Notes: generated from the sequence alone by a model not told the origin. DNA of 64,000 nt from Salticus scenicus (GCA_963930645.1 OZ005655.1:134711456-134775455); one strand, 5' to 3'. Shown: positions 1-13,209, counted from the first letter of the stretch. Numbers and translations: made by a program.

Positions 1-1079
1 TAAAATATTGCTAGGTTTAAAATGACGCTTGCAAAGATTCTGAAGAAACAACTGTTAAAAATACATTTTTTTTTTGTAAAATAATCTCATCAGACAAATA
101 AATGTCCTCATTTTTTTTCTTATTAGTCCATTGAGCTATGTCCGCGTGCTTAAATATTGTTCATGTATAAATATTATTTTTTTATCCTCTCGTGTGTTAT
201 CGTTTCGACAAAAATAATTGAAACTGGTCCACGTTAGAGAAATATTATATAGATTATATTATATTATAGAAATAAGACTTCTGTCTTCTGTCTTCTTTCT
301 AAAATCAAGTTTCTTCTAGTATTTGTGAGACGTTACCCCGGTGTGACCATGCTAGAACTCAACCTTATTTTCCTGAATTCATGTAACAGCGTAATTTTTA
401 TGTTCAATATAAGATATCGTTCCTGACAAAGTTGCTCCTACCGAAGCTACAGAATATAGTCCTGCTGCTTCCTTATTTGTTCTCAACCAATCATTACGTG
501 CTCAAGTAACAAATGGATTCATTGTGTTTTATTCAAGTTAACATTATACTGTAACCGTATCAAAATTCACGTTATATATAATTTTCTGTCTCTTCCATTT
601 TTGTGTAAGTTACCTGTTGTTTACCTTTCCTTCAAAAATATTTGAATATTTTACTTTTATTATGCATATTTGTTTTCATGGGGGGGGGGAGGAGAATTTT
701 CTTTTAAAACTTGAGATTCGACTATGAATTTTAATAAGAGGTGTATGTACATTTGTTGGGTATGCATTTTTGCCTTTTTCGCAGAAAATGTAAACATTGA
801 CGTTTCGTATTTTTTATTATTATGCCACTTATTTTATGTATAGAAATAATTGTAAGTAAATAACGTAATTTGAGATTATTCATTCTACAACTAAAAAACA
901 AAACCTAAAAAATAATAATGGTAAAGGTTAAATAGAAAAAAATGTGTCACATGAATTTATTAAAAATTATGAACTATACAGTTAAACAGACATATTTGTC
1001 AAACACAACTACAATAATAATAGAGATTTATAAATTTCTATAAAGAGGGCTTTTTTCATTAATATAAAAATTATGTATC
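1..1079. other. AT-rich spacer, no gene seen
   Basis: This stretch has no long open reading frame and no recognisable transposon end. It contains a G9 run near 680-690 and scattered A/T runs. I see nothing functional in it. Confidence 0.5.
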
Positions 1080-1440
1080 ATATTCTTAAATGTAATATGT
1101 CATGAGACTTTTATACATGCCAGTTCCATTTATATTAATAAGATGAGAACTCTTTTATGATTGCATAAGCAAACACAAAACTAAGATGACGCAAAAAATA
1201 AATATAACTTTTTGTTATTTTCAAATATGACATCAAAAGTTTAATTTGTTTAATGATCCTATAAAGATTCTAAGAAGAAAATGACAAATTTCGAGTTAAA
1301 TATATTGAATAAACTTATAGCATTAAAATTGACACAAACTGGTAAAGTTATTTGAAATACGGCTTCATAAAATGTGTCATCTTCTCCAGTAATAAAATGA
1401 CATTTAACGTCTTGAATTTGTATCTAATGAGAATTAACAT
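1080..1440. repeat. Dispersed AT-rich repeat, copy 1 (pairs with 12535-12880)
   Basis: This segment aligns by eye, in the same orientation, with 12535-12880. Shared landmarks in the same order include CAGTTCCATTTA, GCATTAAAATTGACA and TTAACGTCTTGAATTTG. Similarity is diverged, with many substitutions and small gaps, so the duplication is old. No coding remnant or terminal repeat is visible, and the family cannot be classified from this window. Confidence 0.65.
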
Positions 1441-2905
1441 ACTTTAAGTATACGATAAAAAATAGAATTTAGAATAATTTTTTCTAAAGGAATGCTTTTA
1501 TAGAATATTATGATTTAAGAAATTATATTTCTTTAAAAGGAAAGTGCTAAAATAAATTTTGTATGTAGAAAGCGCTAGTATTTTACACACGCACACACAT
1601 ACGTATACACAAAAATATATAGATAGTAATATGTGTGTATAATGCAGTAAAGGTCTATTATAAGCAATTTTTAGTTATATTAATTATAATTTAAAATGTT
1701 TGTTGTAGAATTAAAAGATTTATCACAAGTCGATTATAAAGTTTTTGCAGTATTGTTGTTTATTGCAAAATTAATATCTTTAAAAGTAACTTTTAAACGT
1801 ATTCAATAAGAAATTAATAACAAGAAACCATAAGGATACAGAGTAATTTGATAATTAATATATCATAAACATACACAAAAGCCAATATGTCGAAGAAATA
1901 CAATAACTAACATTTTAAATATTTTTAGTAATATTACCTATTGTATGCATCCAAAAATTCCAAATAAGAAGCAGAAATAAGGTTAGAAACTGAAAAAAAA
2001 AAAATATATATATATAATGAAGATTATTAAAACTACACAAATGAAGTACTAAAAATTAATATAAATTGAAATTGCAACGATAACGTAACGAAAGATGTTA
2101 CACACTAACATTAATTCACTTGAGTTGTATTAATATCAATAAAATTTATGATATATATATAAAAAAATAATAATAAGCGTTGACTTTTATTTCATAACTT
2201 CTAGTAAATGACGCGAAATAGGTAAGATAATCTACAGAAGCATGTAGCTGTTTATTAATTATAATAAACATGTATTACCTTATTAAGAGATTTAAAAATT
2301 TTAAATTTAAAAAAGAAAACAATTCGATTTTTAGAATAGTATGTTAATAAAATGAATGTTTCAAACATATTAGAACTTCATCAATTCTGATTCCATTTAA
2401 ACATTATTGGAAAAAATGTAAATGATACTGAGACCAAATATTATTGCATTTCCAAAGATTAACATTAATATTATCAAATAGTTTTATTTCCAAAATCTGC
2501 TAGATTTTCAAATCACTTCTCCACCTATTATATTAAAGTTTGCACATATATTTATATGAAGTGTATATATAAACTAAAATAATATTTAGATAAACTTTAT
2601 TTAGTTTTATATATTACTTTTTAATTAAAAAAAAATGTTTTTATATTATTAATTTTTCATGCGTTAAAAAGTAGTAAATAATGAAATATTCTGATTTATA
2701 AAAATAATTTCTAGAAATATTTAAAAACCTTTAAAAAGTAAAGAGTTCAGCTTTACGGTCAGATGTTTTACTTGTAATAGTGTATCTTAAAAGAAAAAAA
2801 AAAAAAAAAATATCTAATGCAATTCCATATAGTTCAAAAAATAATTTATGCGAAAGTTTTTTCAGTTTATCTTTACAGTAATATATCTTACTTGCAATGT
2901 CATAT
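1441..2905. other. AT-rich spacer
   Basis: Low-complexity AT-rich sequence with A runs (for example near 2793-2810) and short TA repeats. No open frame with coding character and no transposon terminus was seen. It may extend the dispersed repeat to its left, but I could not follow the alignment. Confidence 0.4.
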
Positions 2906-2989
2906 CATTATATATATATATATACATATGTATGTGTGTGTAATATTGTAAAACATACTCAATCATAAATCATCATAAATTATTATAAA

Positions 2990-3024
<35 letters not shown>

Positions 3025-3056
3025 GTTGTATATATATATATGTGTGCGTGTATGTA
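2906..3056. repeat. Compound (TA)n / (CA)n(TA)n-GTTG-(TA)n(TG)n microsatellite
   Basis: A TA run near 2910-2925 is followed at 2990-3046 by CA repeats, TA repeats, a GTTG centre at 3025-3028, TA repeats and TG repeats. The second block is self-complementary around its centre and could fold into a long hairpin. Confidence 0.85.
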
Positions 3057-3734
3057 TCTACATACCGAATGTCGTTCACATTTTATAGAAAATATATTCG
3101 TAGCTAAGATCTATGTGTAAATAAGCTAGGCCATGTTCTTGACAATAGCTCTTTGTTGAATTTTTCATGAAAATAATGTTCTTGCTTGTAATGTCATGTC
3201 AATTTTATTCTATTCCTCTTGTAACGCTTTCCACACTCTGTTCAACGTCCTTAGAAGAAAAGTAGCGATAAGAAAAAATAAACGACTGCGGTTACTGTAA
3301 AACAAGCCACTGTATACAGTTAAAACAATAAACATAGATAAAATATTAAAGATTGCAAAATTAATATTAGCTTTATACGGGAAACAACTTAATTTTAGCT
3401 TTTTATAATCGGAAATATTTAAGTTAAATAATTAAAATTATTAAAGTTAAAGTAAATAACTATTTAAAAATTAATAAAATAATCATTACACTTAACTGTT
3501 TCGAACCATAAATTCTTTATAAGATCTTTCTGCCATTTACGATTAGTTTATTAATATAATAATTTGTTAAAGATATTTTATTCTGTATTAAATAGTGCAG
3601 TCATCCATGAAATTATTATTATTATTAATATTTAATAAACTATTAAAAATTTTAATACTGTAGTTCGATACACATTTATTTAATTTATATAATAATAAAA
3701 TTAATAATTTTATATTATATGAAAGAGTGATATA

Positions 3735-3772
3735 TGTGTGTGTGTGTGTGTGGATGGATGGATGGATGGATG
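3735..3772 (+). repeat. (TG)n(GGAT)n microsatellite
   Basis: TG repeats run straight into about five GGAT units. On the minus strand this repeat is translated inside a 112-residue open frame at 3588-3926, which is therefore not a credible gene. Confidence 0.9.
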
Positions 3773-4099
3773 TTACAGAATGTATAAATGTAGTGTAACT
3801 ATATTGTATGAATCTTTCTATGATCAAAAATGCGTAAGGATCATCAAAATCAAATTTTATATATGTTTCATTTATATTAAACCTGCGCCAAAATTTATAA
3901 TTAATCGAATAAAGTGAAAATATCAAAAAAGTCTGCCATGTACGTGTTTCATATAAATTGATTTATATCTCAATTATAAATATTATTTATAGCCATTGAT
4001 CTTTTTATATAGCATACGTCGCAACGCATTTAAAAAATATTTACTAATAAATAATACAAAATTTAGCGAAAAGTGCCATATGTTAGATTTTAAATCAAT

Positions 4100-4600
4100 A
4101 TTATCATTCTTTCATTTGGCAGATTATTAAATTAATTAATATTTTTGATTAATTTTAGAGATTCACTAAATTCAAATATGAGTAAGAAAGAACAAGTGCA
4201 AAAAAAGAACCTTTAAAACTAATTTTTATCATTAATACAAATTAGTGTCATTAATATGAATTAACGACGTGTAAAAGTTTTATTACTTGTACAAAATTAT
4301 TTATATTTTATGCATAAATTATGTACCTTCATGTAAATTAGAAATAACAGACATATATGTGGGTATATCAGAGGATGTATAATTGCCTATATATATTCAA
4401 TTATATAAAATATATATAGGTATATATATTTAATAATTTTTTTATTGTATAAGAGACTGCAAAAATGTGTTGCTTTAAGTAGTATCCATTATATTTTTAA
4501 ACATGTTTTAATTTGTTGTGTAACATTTATTTTTTAACTATTAAATAAATACAGTAATAATTTAAAACAATTTTTTTATTTTTTTGCAGCTTAGTTGTTC
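4100..4600. repeat. Dispersed AT-rich repeat (pairs with 25510-25930)
   Basis: Landmarks such as AATTCAAATATGAG, GTGTAAAAGTTTTATTACTTGTACAAA and TTATGTACCTTCATG recur, diverged but in the same order, around 25560-25740. This suggests an old dispersed repeat. Boundaries are approximate and no coding signal is seen. Confidence 0.45.
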
Positions 4601-4940
4601 ATTTTTGCAGAGTGTATTCCCCGAAAAATAAATGACCTGTTTTATCAACTTTTTTTTTTTTTGGTATTGATAATATTTAGAGGTTGTAAAAGGGTTATGC
4701 TGCATATTATTAAATTAAATTTAGTAAATTGTGCATCAACCAGTGTGAAAACAAATAAAGTTTGAAAAATTTTAAATTTGCAAGATAATTAGTTAATATA
4801 GCACATTTTGGGCAGCTGTGCAAAATATTTTATTTTATATTTAATTCATCGAAGTTTTATCATCTTTTATTTAAAATAATTGATGCAAGCATACACTCCC
4901 TTATAAATTAAATCGCACATTCTCAACAGATTTTTAATAC

Positions 4941-4986
<46 letters not shown>

Positions 4987-4987
4987 T
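4941..4987 (+). repeat. (ATT)n microsatellite
   Basis: About fifteen uninterrupted ATT units. Confidence 0.95.
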
Positions 4988-5335
4988 ATCTTAGTTTGCA
5001 ACAAATCTTCATATTAAAGAAATGAATCTAAACTAGAAATAATACTGAATATTGTATTCAGAAGAAATTGTAATAAAGAAATATTTGGGTGTTGGGTCTG
5101 CTGAGTTTTGCACTTGACTTTTCCCTCTTTATTCTTGGAAAAAGAAAAAAAAATCTATTTCACACAGAGAAGCAACAACAAGCTAATCCTTCATTTAGGT
5201 GCATATGAGCTCAAAAAAATTTCCTTTAAATTTTCTATGAAAGTTCATTTTGGATTATATTGTTAAAGTGTATATTCTTTAATAAAATTATCTATTTTGA
5301 GTACTTCAAACAATTCTTTAAAATATTGCATTGTT

Positions 5336-5339
<4 letters not shown>

Positions 5340-5373
<34 letters not shown>
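5340..5373 (+). repeat. (AT)17 microsatellite
   Basis: Uninterrupted AT dinucleotides. They create an alternating Ile-Tyr stretch in a spurious 79-residue plus-strand frame at 5260-5499. Confidence 0.95.
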
Positions 5374-5376
<3 letters not shown>

Positions 5377-6448
5377 TTACTGTGCTTTGTAAAATACGAG
5401 AAAAATCTCTCATTCTACATTTTAAGTTTTAAAAAATGTCATTGCGGTTTAAAACGCATATGCAAGTATGTTAATTTATTTTTTAATCCAATACACTGAA
5501 ATCCAAATATTAACCTATTAATGTTCCATAGAATAATCAGGAAGGCATAAATTGTTTATTATAATTTATCAAAACACAAAATCATAATAATAAATAACAC
5601 ATTACTATTTTCCAGTTATTCAAGTTTTTATCGTTATATTAAACGGGCTAACACAATTTATTTAACATACGGAAATATTGGTTGAAAAAATTTTGAAAAT
5701 ATAATTTTATTTAAAGAACTATTGGTAGCACCTTTTCACAAATATGTTAAAAAAATATTATTTCTGCACATTCAAAAAAAATTTTGTCTAACTTGTACCA
5801 CTTTTACTTTACTTTTATTTTACGTAACAAAAAAAGAAAAAAAAAAAAAAAAAAAAAAAGTGAATACATTAAAATTTAACCTGCAATTCAATACCCTCTA
5901 AATTATTAAAGTCTTTTCCAAATATCTATTTAAATTGTGTTTCACTGATTTTTCATTATAAACCTAAAATGTATATGAATTTGACTAGCGTTATTTATTT
6001 ATTACTAAAAGCTTTGTTAATGAGATTCAAGTAATTACTTTCTATATAAAGATTGGGTTGCACTTTAAAAAATCAGTATTTGTTTTATAGTTTTTTTAAG
6101 AGTATGTAAATAACTTTTAATGGGTTATGAAATGCAAAAACAAAAATTTTAATTTTAATTATTTTTATTGTAAAATGTATGTTAAATTTATGTTCAAAAT
6201 AGTATTTTTAACTTTTCAACATTTAAAATTACTAGAAATTCTATATTTAATTGTAATTTTTAAAAAGATTTCTTGGTTCCAATTTCTGATGGACTATATT
6301 AATACTAAACCAATAAAATGTGTTTTAGATATTATTTTTAGAATAAATTAAGTAAGTCCATTAAATAGTTGTTTCTATAGACATATATCTAAAATTCGAT
6401 TAAGATTATGATAGAGTAAATTAGATTTTTAGATTTTAAAATGCTTCT
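5374..6448. other. AT-rich spacer, with a repeat relic near 6340-6440
   Basis: It has a long A run near 5838-5859 and a spurious 74-residue plus-strand frame at 6127-6351 made of Lys/Asn/Phe/Ile. From about 6340 a motif reading 'taagtaagtcc ... tagacatatatct' resembles sequence near 13620-13660 and 29885-29940, so the left flank of the duplication below belongs to a dispersed family. Confidence 0.45.
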
Positions 6449-7131
6449 TCCGTGTAATTATTGTAAAAGTAGGCCATAATCAAAAAGAAAGTATTTTTAT
6501 AAATTTATGTATGTATGTATATATATCGTAATAAAAAGGCATTAGGTAATTACGCCCATTTTTACTTTATCACTAATGTCTTTAAGGCAACTTTTGTACT
6601 AAGTGCTCTACAACTTTGTAATTGACTTTTTTGCTTACCTTATTTGTGACAAAAGAACGGTTTGTGACAAAAGAAAACTCTGTTATTTTACACCAAGTGA
6701 CTTCGTACGCAGTCAGATTTTTATCGCTAATTTAATTTACTATACCTAGCCATCACTTCTAAAATATAGGTGGCACTGTTGGGACGTTAAATGGCTAAGA
6801 ACGAACGACCGAGAAATCTCTGACCGTGTACATGTATTAAAGAAACTAATTTTAGAAATAACGCAAATTCCTTAAATTAAAATTATAAACATTTTTATTT
6901 CAATCCTATTTAAATTTTTGAAATTAAACAGTACCTAAGTATTAAAAAAATCCATTCTTTATTACTGAAACGCATGTGCTTCGATATGCTTATAGATATA
7001 TTTCGTGCAGCTTGTGGATTTTAGTGTATAAATAACAGGAAAAATTACTGTACATATTAAACTGTTACTGTACATTTTAAACTGTTATTGTCCATGTAAG
7101 CTACATGATACAAAATAATGAAGTAGGTTTA
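6449..7131 (+). repeat. 683-bp tandem duplication, copy 1
   Basis: This begins at TCCGTGTAATTATTG and recurs directly adjacent with an offset of exactly 683 bases. I found no mismatch comparing the two copies by eye. Inside each copy is a short internal repeat, TTTGTGACAAAAGAA, twice in a row, and a slightly GC-richer patch (about 6770-6830 in this copy). No coding region is evident. It is either a very recent tandem duplication or an assembly duplication. Confidence 0.95.
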
Positions 7132-7814
7132 TCCGTGTAATTATTGTAAAAGTAGGCCATAATCAAAAAGAAAGTATTTTTATAAATTTATGTATGTATG
7201 TATATATATCGTAATAAAAAGGCATTAGGTAATTACGCCCATTTTTACTTTATCACTAATGTCTTTAAGGCAACTTTTGTACTAAGTGCTCTACAACTTT
7301 GTAATTGACTTTTTTGCTTACCTTATTTGTGACAAAAGAACGGTTTGTGACAAAAGAAAACTCTGTTATTTTACACCAAGTGACTTCGTACGCAGTCAGA
7401 TTTTTATCGCTAATTTAATTTACTATACCTAGCCATCACTTCTAAAATATAGGTGGCACTGTTGGGACGTTAAATGGCTAAGAACGAACGACCGAGAAAT
7501 CTCTGACCGTGTACATGTATTAAAGAAACTAATTTTAGAAATAACGCAAATTCCTTAAATTAAAATTATAAACATTTTTATTTCAATCCTATTTAAATTT
7601 TTGAAATTAAACAGTACCTAAGTATTAAAAAAATCCATTCTTTATTACTGAAACGCATGTGCTTCGATATGCTTATAGATATATTTCGTGCAGCTTGTGG
7701 ATTTTAGTGTATAAATAACAGGAAAAATTACTGTACATATTAAACTGTTACTGTACATTTTAAACTGTTATTGTCCATGTAAGCTACATGATACAAAATA
7801 ATGAAGTAGGTTTA
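7132..7814 (+). repeat. 683-bp tandem duplication, copy 2
   Basis: This is the second, apparently identical unit, abutting copy 1 with no spacer. It ends at AAGTAGGTTTA, and unrelated A-rich sequence starts right after. Confidence 0.95.
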
Positions 7815-7902
7815 TAAAAATAAAAAAAAAAGTATATCAGTAATTCCAACTATCGCTAAAATGCCTTTTAGTATATAAATCTTGAAAAATATATAGATAT
7901 AT

Positions 7903-7918
7903 TTATAATAATAATAAC

Positions 7919-7983
<65 letters not shown>

Positions 7984-8046
7984 CGTGTGTGTAAATGTGT
8001 GTGTCTGTGTGTGTGTGTGTGTAAATGTGTGTGTGTGTCCATATAT
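7903..8046 (+). repeat. Compound (AAT)n(AT)n(GT)n microsatellite
   Basis: AAT repeats (with one AAC), AT repeats, then several GT blocks broken by GTAAATGTGT. Read on the minus strand this gives His-Thr and Tyr/Ile runs, so the 99- and 60-residue frames here are artefacts. Confidence 0.95.
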
Positions 8047-8473
8047 GCATATGTATTAACGTAAATAAGAGATTCAGAAAACTGATTGCATATTTCTCGT
8101 ATATTCGGCATAATTGAAATTAGAAAAGTGTTTTTTTACACATTACACCTTTTTCACATATTATTTTCACATATAAATACATTTTAGTAAAAATACGTTT
8201 TGAACACATCAATTCAGCTTCTTTATATTCTTTACTAAATGAAAGATGGTTAAAGAAACAAATATCGGAAAAGTGAGTTCTTGATTTTAACAGCTGTTTA
8301 GCATATACGAAGTAACACAGAAAGTATATTGTTAACTAAAATAAGAAGCACGTAAGCCAATTCCTTCAATTTATTAAATAAAGTTACTAATTACTTAAGA
8401 AAACTGTAGGGAGTTCTATAAACTAAATAACTTTCTCTAACTTAATATTAATATAATGGCTTTACAGTTACAT

Positions 8474-8513
<40 letters not shown>

Positions 8514-9127
8514 TGAAGGGGGGGATTTTTATTATGTTTTGTAAAAATATTAAAGATTCCATGAAGAAAATGTAATATATTTAAATTAGCAAAGTACGAT
8601 GTGTAATTTAATTATCATATTTAATATTATATATATATATATATGTAAATTTATATCAAAAAATGGAATTTATTAAACTATAATTTTATTTTTAAGAAAA
8701 GGATAACAATTAAATATTTAAAGTAAAATAATTTTCTATTTTATACATATGTATTTTAGTTTCAAATGATCAGTTTTAAAAAATTAAAATAATTTAAATT
8801 TTTAAATAAAATCATATAAAATTTTAATTAATTTTAATTAATATTATTTGCTATATTTTAATGTTCGGTATTATACTATTTCTAATTAACTGTAAAACGA
8901 TACTCATATTTTTGCTTTATAATAAAGATACCTTTTTATCTTTACCTCGATAGAGATAATTTTTTAAAATATTTTGGAATAAATTTTGAATAAACAAATC
9001 GAAATTACAAAATAACCAAGTGATTTTTAAAATTAGGTATTTCATGTTTATGTTCTCGGTTAAAAATATATGCATTAATATCGCATTACAGTAATTCAGG
9101 AAACAACAAGTACCGTCCTACGAGTCC
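8047..9127. other. AT-rich spacer with microsatellites
   Basis: It contains a (CA)n(TA)n repeat at about 8473-8513 followed by a G run, and a TA repeat near 8628-8644. No coding or mobile element signature was seen. Confidence 0.5.
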
Positions 9128-9376
9128 TATATGAAAGTGATTCCGAAATAAAACATCACAATTTTGACGCTCCATTGAAGTAATTCATTTATCATTTTCA
9201 TTGGTTTATGCAAGAAATTTAGCAATCAGTGATACTGTAAACGTTAACAAAGACGAAACATTGCCATACATTCGATTCCTAAGCTAACTAATTAAGTGAG
9301 ACAGCAGGTCAGTTATTCAGTAGGTTCTCAGTAAGCTATTGCTGGGGCGGTCCAGGAATCACATTTGAGAGATTAA
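9128..9376 (+). repeat. Three-copy repeat family, copy 1
   Basis: Shared blocks include TTCCTAAGCTAACTA, TAGGTTCTCAGTAAGCTATTG and GGAATCACATTTGAG. They recur diverged at 9750-9948 and again, more weakly, at 9949-10140. The copies share orientation, so this is a degenerate local direct-repeat array. No protein-coding capacity is visible. Confidence 0.7.
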
Positions 9377-9425
9377 ACTGAAAAGTTGATCTCACACTTT
9401 TTCTCCTCCAGTTTGAGAATGATTA

Positions 9426-9456
9426 CCCCCCCCCCCTTTTTTTTTTTTTTTTTTTT
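9426..9456 (+). repeat. C/T homopolymer junction
   Basis: A C10 run directly followed by about twenty T residues splits two copies of the local repeat family. Confidence 0.9.
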
Positions 9457-9749
9457 ATTCAAGAATTCTAGCAAATCGAGAAAAATATTTTTTTTTTACT
9501 TTTTTGTATATATATTTGATAAATAATTGTAAACTTCCTTGTTCCAATATTGTTATTCATTTAAAAATTATATCTCTAATTAAAAAAGTTTTCGAATAAA
9601 TAAAGTGAAAAAAAAAACAAAAAAAACATGAATGATTTTAAGATGTGTATTTCCTGTCTATGATTAGTTATAAAATGTTTGGATAAACATTATACTATAT
9701 AGCTGTTCATAAAATGACTGGTAATGACCTGCGAAACGCTTAAGACCTG

Positions 9750-9948
9750 CGAAATTAATGGCTTCCTCCTTTATAAAAGTTCATTCAAGAAATCCAGAAA
9801 CCAACTTTAAAGAAAAATTAACGATACCAGAAATCGTTATACACATGGTTCCTAAGCTGACTATTTAAGTGGGACGTAATACTCTTATAATAGGTTCTCA
9901 GTTGGCTATTGCTGATGGTCGAGGAATCACATTTGAGGATATTCTCAA
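9750..9948 (+). repeat. Three-copy repeat family, copy 2
   Basis: This matches copy 1 around TTCCTAAGCTGACTATT, TAGGTTCTCAGTTGGCTATTG and GGAATCACATTTGAGGA. It is followed directly by copy 3. Confidence 0.7.
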
Positions 9949-10140
9949 TAAATAATCTTACAATTTTTGTCTTCCACTGAAGAAAAGGATCCCCGTTTGG
10001 TGACCTTATCCAAGAAATCCATGAATTAGCATGAATTAACAAAGGCAAGACAGCGACACATATTTAGTTCCTATTCCGATAAAATTAGTGAGGCAAAAAT
10101 ATTAATAGTTTTTTAATAAGCTATTGTTTGAAGTGTTATC
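9949..10140 (+). repeat. Three-copy repeat family, copy 3
   Basis: This aligns with copy 1 from about 9135: a TTCCATTGAAG-like block (here TTCCACTGAAG), CAAGAAATCCATG, TTAACAAAGGCAAGAC, TTAGTTCCTATTCCG and TAATAAGCTATTG. A 76-residue minus-strand frame at 9818-10048 lies across copies 2 and 3 and is not a credible gene. Confidence 0.6.
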
Positions 10141-12534
10141 GATGTTGAAATTTTATTTTATTTTTTTATTTTTTAGCTTTTACTTTATTATATATATATA
10201 TTTAGAAACAGTGTATTCCTATTTAAACAGTGTATTCCTATATTCAGTGCTTTAATTGTATACATATATATGCATTGCAATTTTTTTCTTCTGTTCGCAA
10301 TTGATAATAATAAATCGTCTACTAATTTCTTAATTTGCCAGAGATGAGCAGATTCATATCAGCAGCGGTATTTTAAAATTAGATCATTTAATATTATGAT
10401 GTTTATTAAGAATATTTTCAAATCTATACCATTATTAAAATATCAGTTAATATTAAATTTTCAATACTTCAGTTTATCAATGGTATTTTTAAACCATTTT
10501 AAAATTTATAATTAGATAACTAAATTTATAGCGCTAAAAGTAATTGAATAATAAATGTTTGGAGATTTAATCCTGGAATATTGCATACTTTTGTTCATTT
10601 TAAAAAGCAAAAAATAATTATTTTAATTATCATAAAATTATTATAATTCCAAAATTAAACACTTTAAGACAATTAACAAAAATCTAAGTAATTTCAAACA
10701 TGCAGATACTCATAAACTTAATAATTACAGCTGAATGCTTGTTTCTGTAACAGGCTGTTATATCAAGTTCTAATGAAAATGTTATTATATAAATAAAAGT
10801 AATTTAGAATTTTGTTAATTTTTATATAACTATATGTTGCATGTTTGCCTGTTGTATGCAGTGTTATAAGTTTATTCAAGTTTATGTGCTTTTTAGACAT
10901 TACAAAAATAATTTATTTTATTTTTTGTAATATAATAAAATAGTTTTCGAAGAAGTAATAGTTTAGGTAGAAAAAATATTTATTTAAATTAAAATTACCA
11001 CATTCCTAAAGTATATATTATTTAAATACTGTTTTCATTTATTTATTTTTAAATTTATTTTAATTAATTAATTAATTTATTTTTGTAATCAAGTTTTCGT
11101 ATGTGCAAAATCCTAAAAAAAAAACTATATTTCTTATATAGAACAACAATGATCAAGAATTCATGTTAACCAATTTTACAACTGAAATAATAAAACTTGA
11201 TAGCCAAATTATTTAAACTTTTGTTTCTGTATGCAAAAAACTTCAATATAACTTAGAAGTTTCTACATTTTTGCAGCTTTCATCTGATCTTTATTATCCT
11301 TTTTCACGATTCCTTTATTTTATGTAATTTTCCCATATTGAATTGGTTAAAAATAGTACAAATCAGATCTAATTTTATGTTTCATTGCATCACATTATGT
11401 AAAATGTATTTGGCATGTGTATTTTCATTAATTTCCAGTTGATAAAAAAAAAATTGTGTTTGAATAATTCAGTAACTAAAATTAACATGAAAATGAATAA
11501 ATCAAAATAGAAATATTTAAAAAAGAAGAACGTATGTATAACTATTACCTTTTTGTTTCGTGTCTTCTGGCAAAGTATGGTTTTATTTCAGCGTCTGAAG
11601 AATAATTGTAAATATTCTGAATTAATCTGGACTAAAGTCTCATTGGCGCTCAACTGCGAGTTTTGGTATTTTTTGATAATCTTGTAGTTGCTTAATAATT
11701 TATAAATCTTTCCTTTTTGAACTTACACTTTTGAATCTATGATGACATACTTATAAGCAAAATGATGAAAGCTAAAAAAAAAAAAAAAAAAAAAGAGATT
11801 TTTCTTTCACTAATCACACAAACTTTTTTTTTTGGAAAAATATTAATATAAATACTAATTCTTATATATGGACATACTTTTTACCATTAGAGAATTAATT
11901 TATTAAAATATTAAATTATGTAATCTGAAATTTCAAGTTATACGATGTCTTGTTCTCGTCAATTTGCTGTGCACCGAGAAGTGCTCATTTTCGGATGCTG
12001 TTCGTTGATATATTAAACAAAATAATAATAATAATAATAATCTCCTATAATAATCTTTTTAGCAGCCGCACATAGAAACCTTTATAATTAAACCGTCAAA
12101 CAGAGAAAAATTTTGCAGATATAAAATTCGTTTTCAATAACCTTTTGGAGTTTTATTTACTGTGAGCTAATATCGCAAAAAAATAATATTTTAACAATAT
12201 TATATGCAATTATATTTCTTAAAACGAAATTCGTCGATTAGCATTTTTAACAGGCCTCCTGTAACGTTTGCAGTAGTTAAATTTCTAAATAAATAAATCT
12301 AAGATGATATAAGTTATTCAATAACTAAAAACTAAAAACTGAGGGAAAAAAAAAAAAAAAAAAAAAAGAAAAACTTTATCGAAAACTTTTAGGCATTAGC
12401 ATTTTCTTGTAATTATAAACTGAACATTTAAAAAAGAATGTTCTTCAACATTATTTTATAAGAAATGGTAATATATAATTTTTGAAATAAAATCCTTCAT
12501 TTATAAATGACAAAATATTTTACCATTTCATTTT
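10141..12534. other. AT-rich spacer
   Basis: About 2.4 kb of low-GC sequence with A runs (11776-11796 and 12350-12367) and a short AAT repeat at 12019-12041. I see no transposon terminus, RNA gene or credible coding frame. Confidence 0.5.
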
Positions 12535-12880
12535 AATTGACAATGTCAGGCGACTTTTTAACTATGTCAGTTCCATTTAGATTAATTTGCTTTTTCTTCT
12601 TTCATTACTGCATAAACATGCTTAAGTATTTTTATAGCTACTAAAAAAGTACTTTTATTAGAAAGAAGGATGACATTAAAAGGTTAATCTCTTTAATGTT
12701 CCTATAAATATGTCAAAAAATAGGACAGCAATTTTTAGTAAATATCTTAAATAAACTCAATGCATTAAAATTGACAGAAAAGGGGAAATATTTTGAATTA
12801 CTGCTTAATAAAATATGTCACATTATTTAGAAATAAAATGTTATTTAACGTCTTGAATTTGCATATAATTAAATGTAATA
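12535..12880. repeat. Dispersed AT-rich repeat, copy 2 (pairs with 1080-1440)
   Basis: Same landmark order as 1080-1440, including GTCAGTTCCATTTA, GCATTAAAATTGACA and TTAACGTCTTGAATTTG. See the entry for copy 1. Confidence 0.65.
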
Positions 12881-13187
12881 TATTTAGGTATGCTGAAAAA
12901 ATGCAGGCTTTTGTATTATTTTTTACAGTTTTCTAGTGCTTTTGCACCAATTTTGAATTTATTGTATGCAAATAATTTTCTTTAATTAAATTTAACATTA
13001 CATGTACTTAATTAAAGTCTCCTTATTTTTCACGAAGAAAGCTATGGTAATATCTTTATTAATATGTAAGATAATATACTATAATTCAAAATTGGTATGA
13101 TATGTAAATATTTTACGTTATTAATACGGCGGATAACATAGAATTAAATTATGACAAAGAAATAAATGCAGGGATCTACTAAAATAA

Positions 13188-13209
13188 TAATAATAATAAT
13201 AATAATAAT
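13188..13209 (+). repeat. (AAT)n microsatellite
   Basis: About seven AAT units. Confidence 0.9.

Noticed and set aside
3588..3926. 112-residue minus-strand frame
   Set aside because: Much of it is the translation of a (TG)n(GGAT)n microsatellite (His-Thr and Ile-His-Pro-Ser runs).
7812..8111. Minus-strand frames with His-Thr and Tyr runs
   Set aside because: They read the compound AAT/AT/GT microsatellite. No coding evidence.
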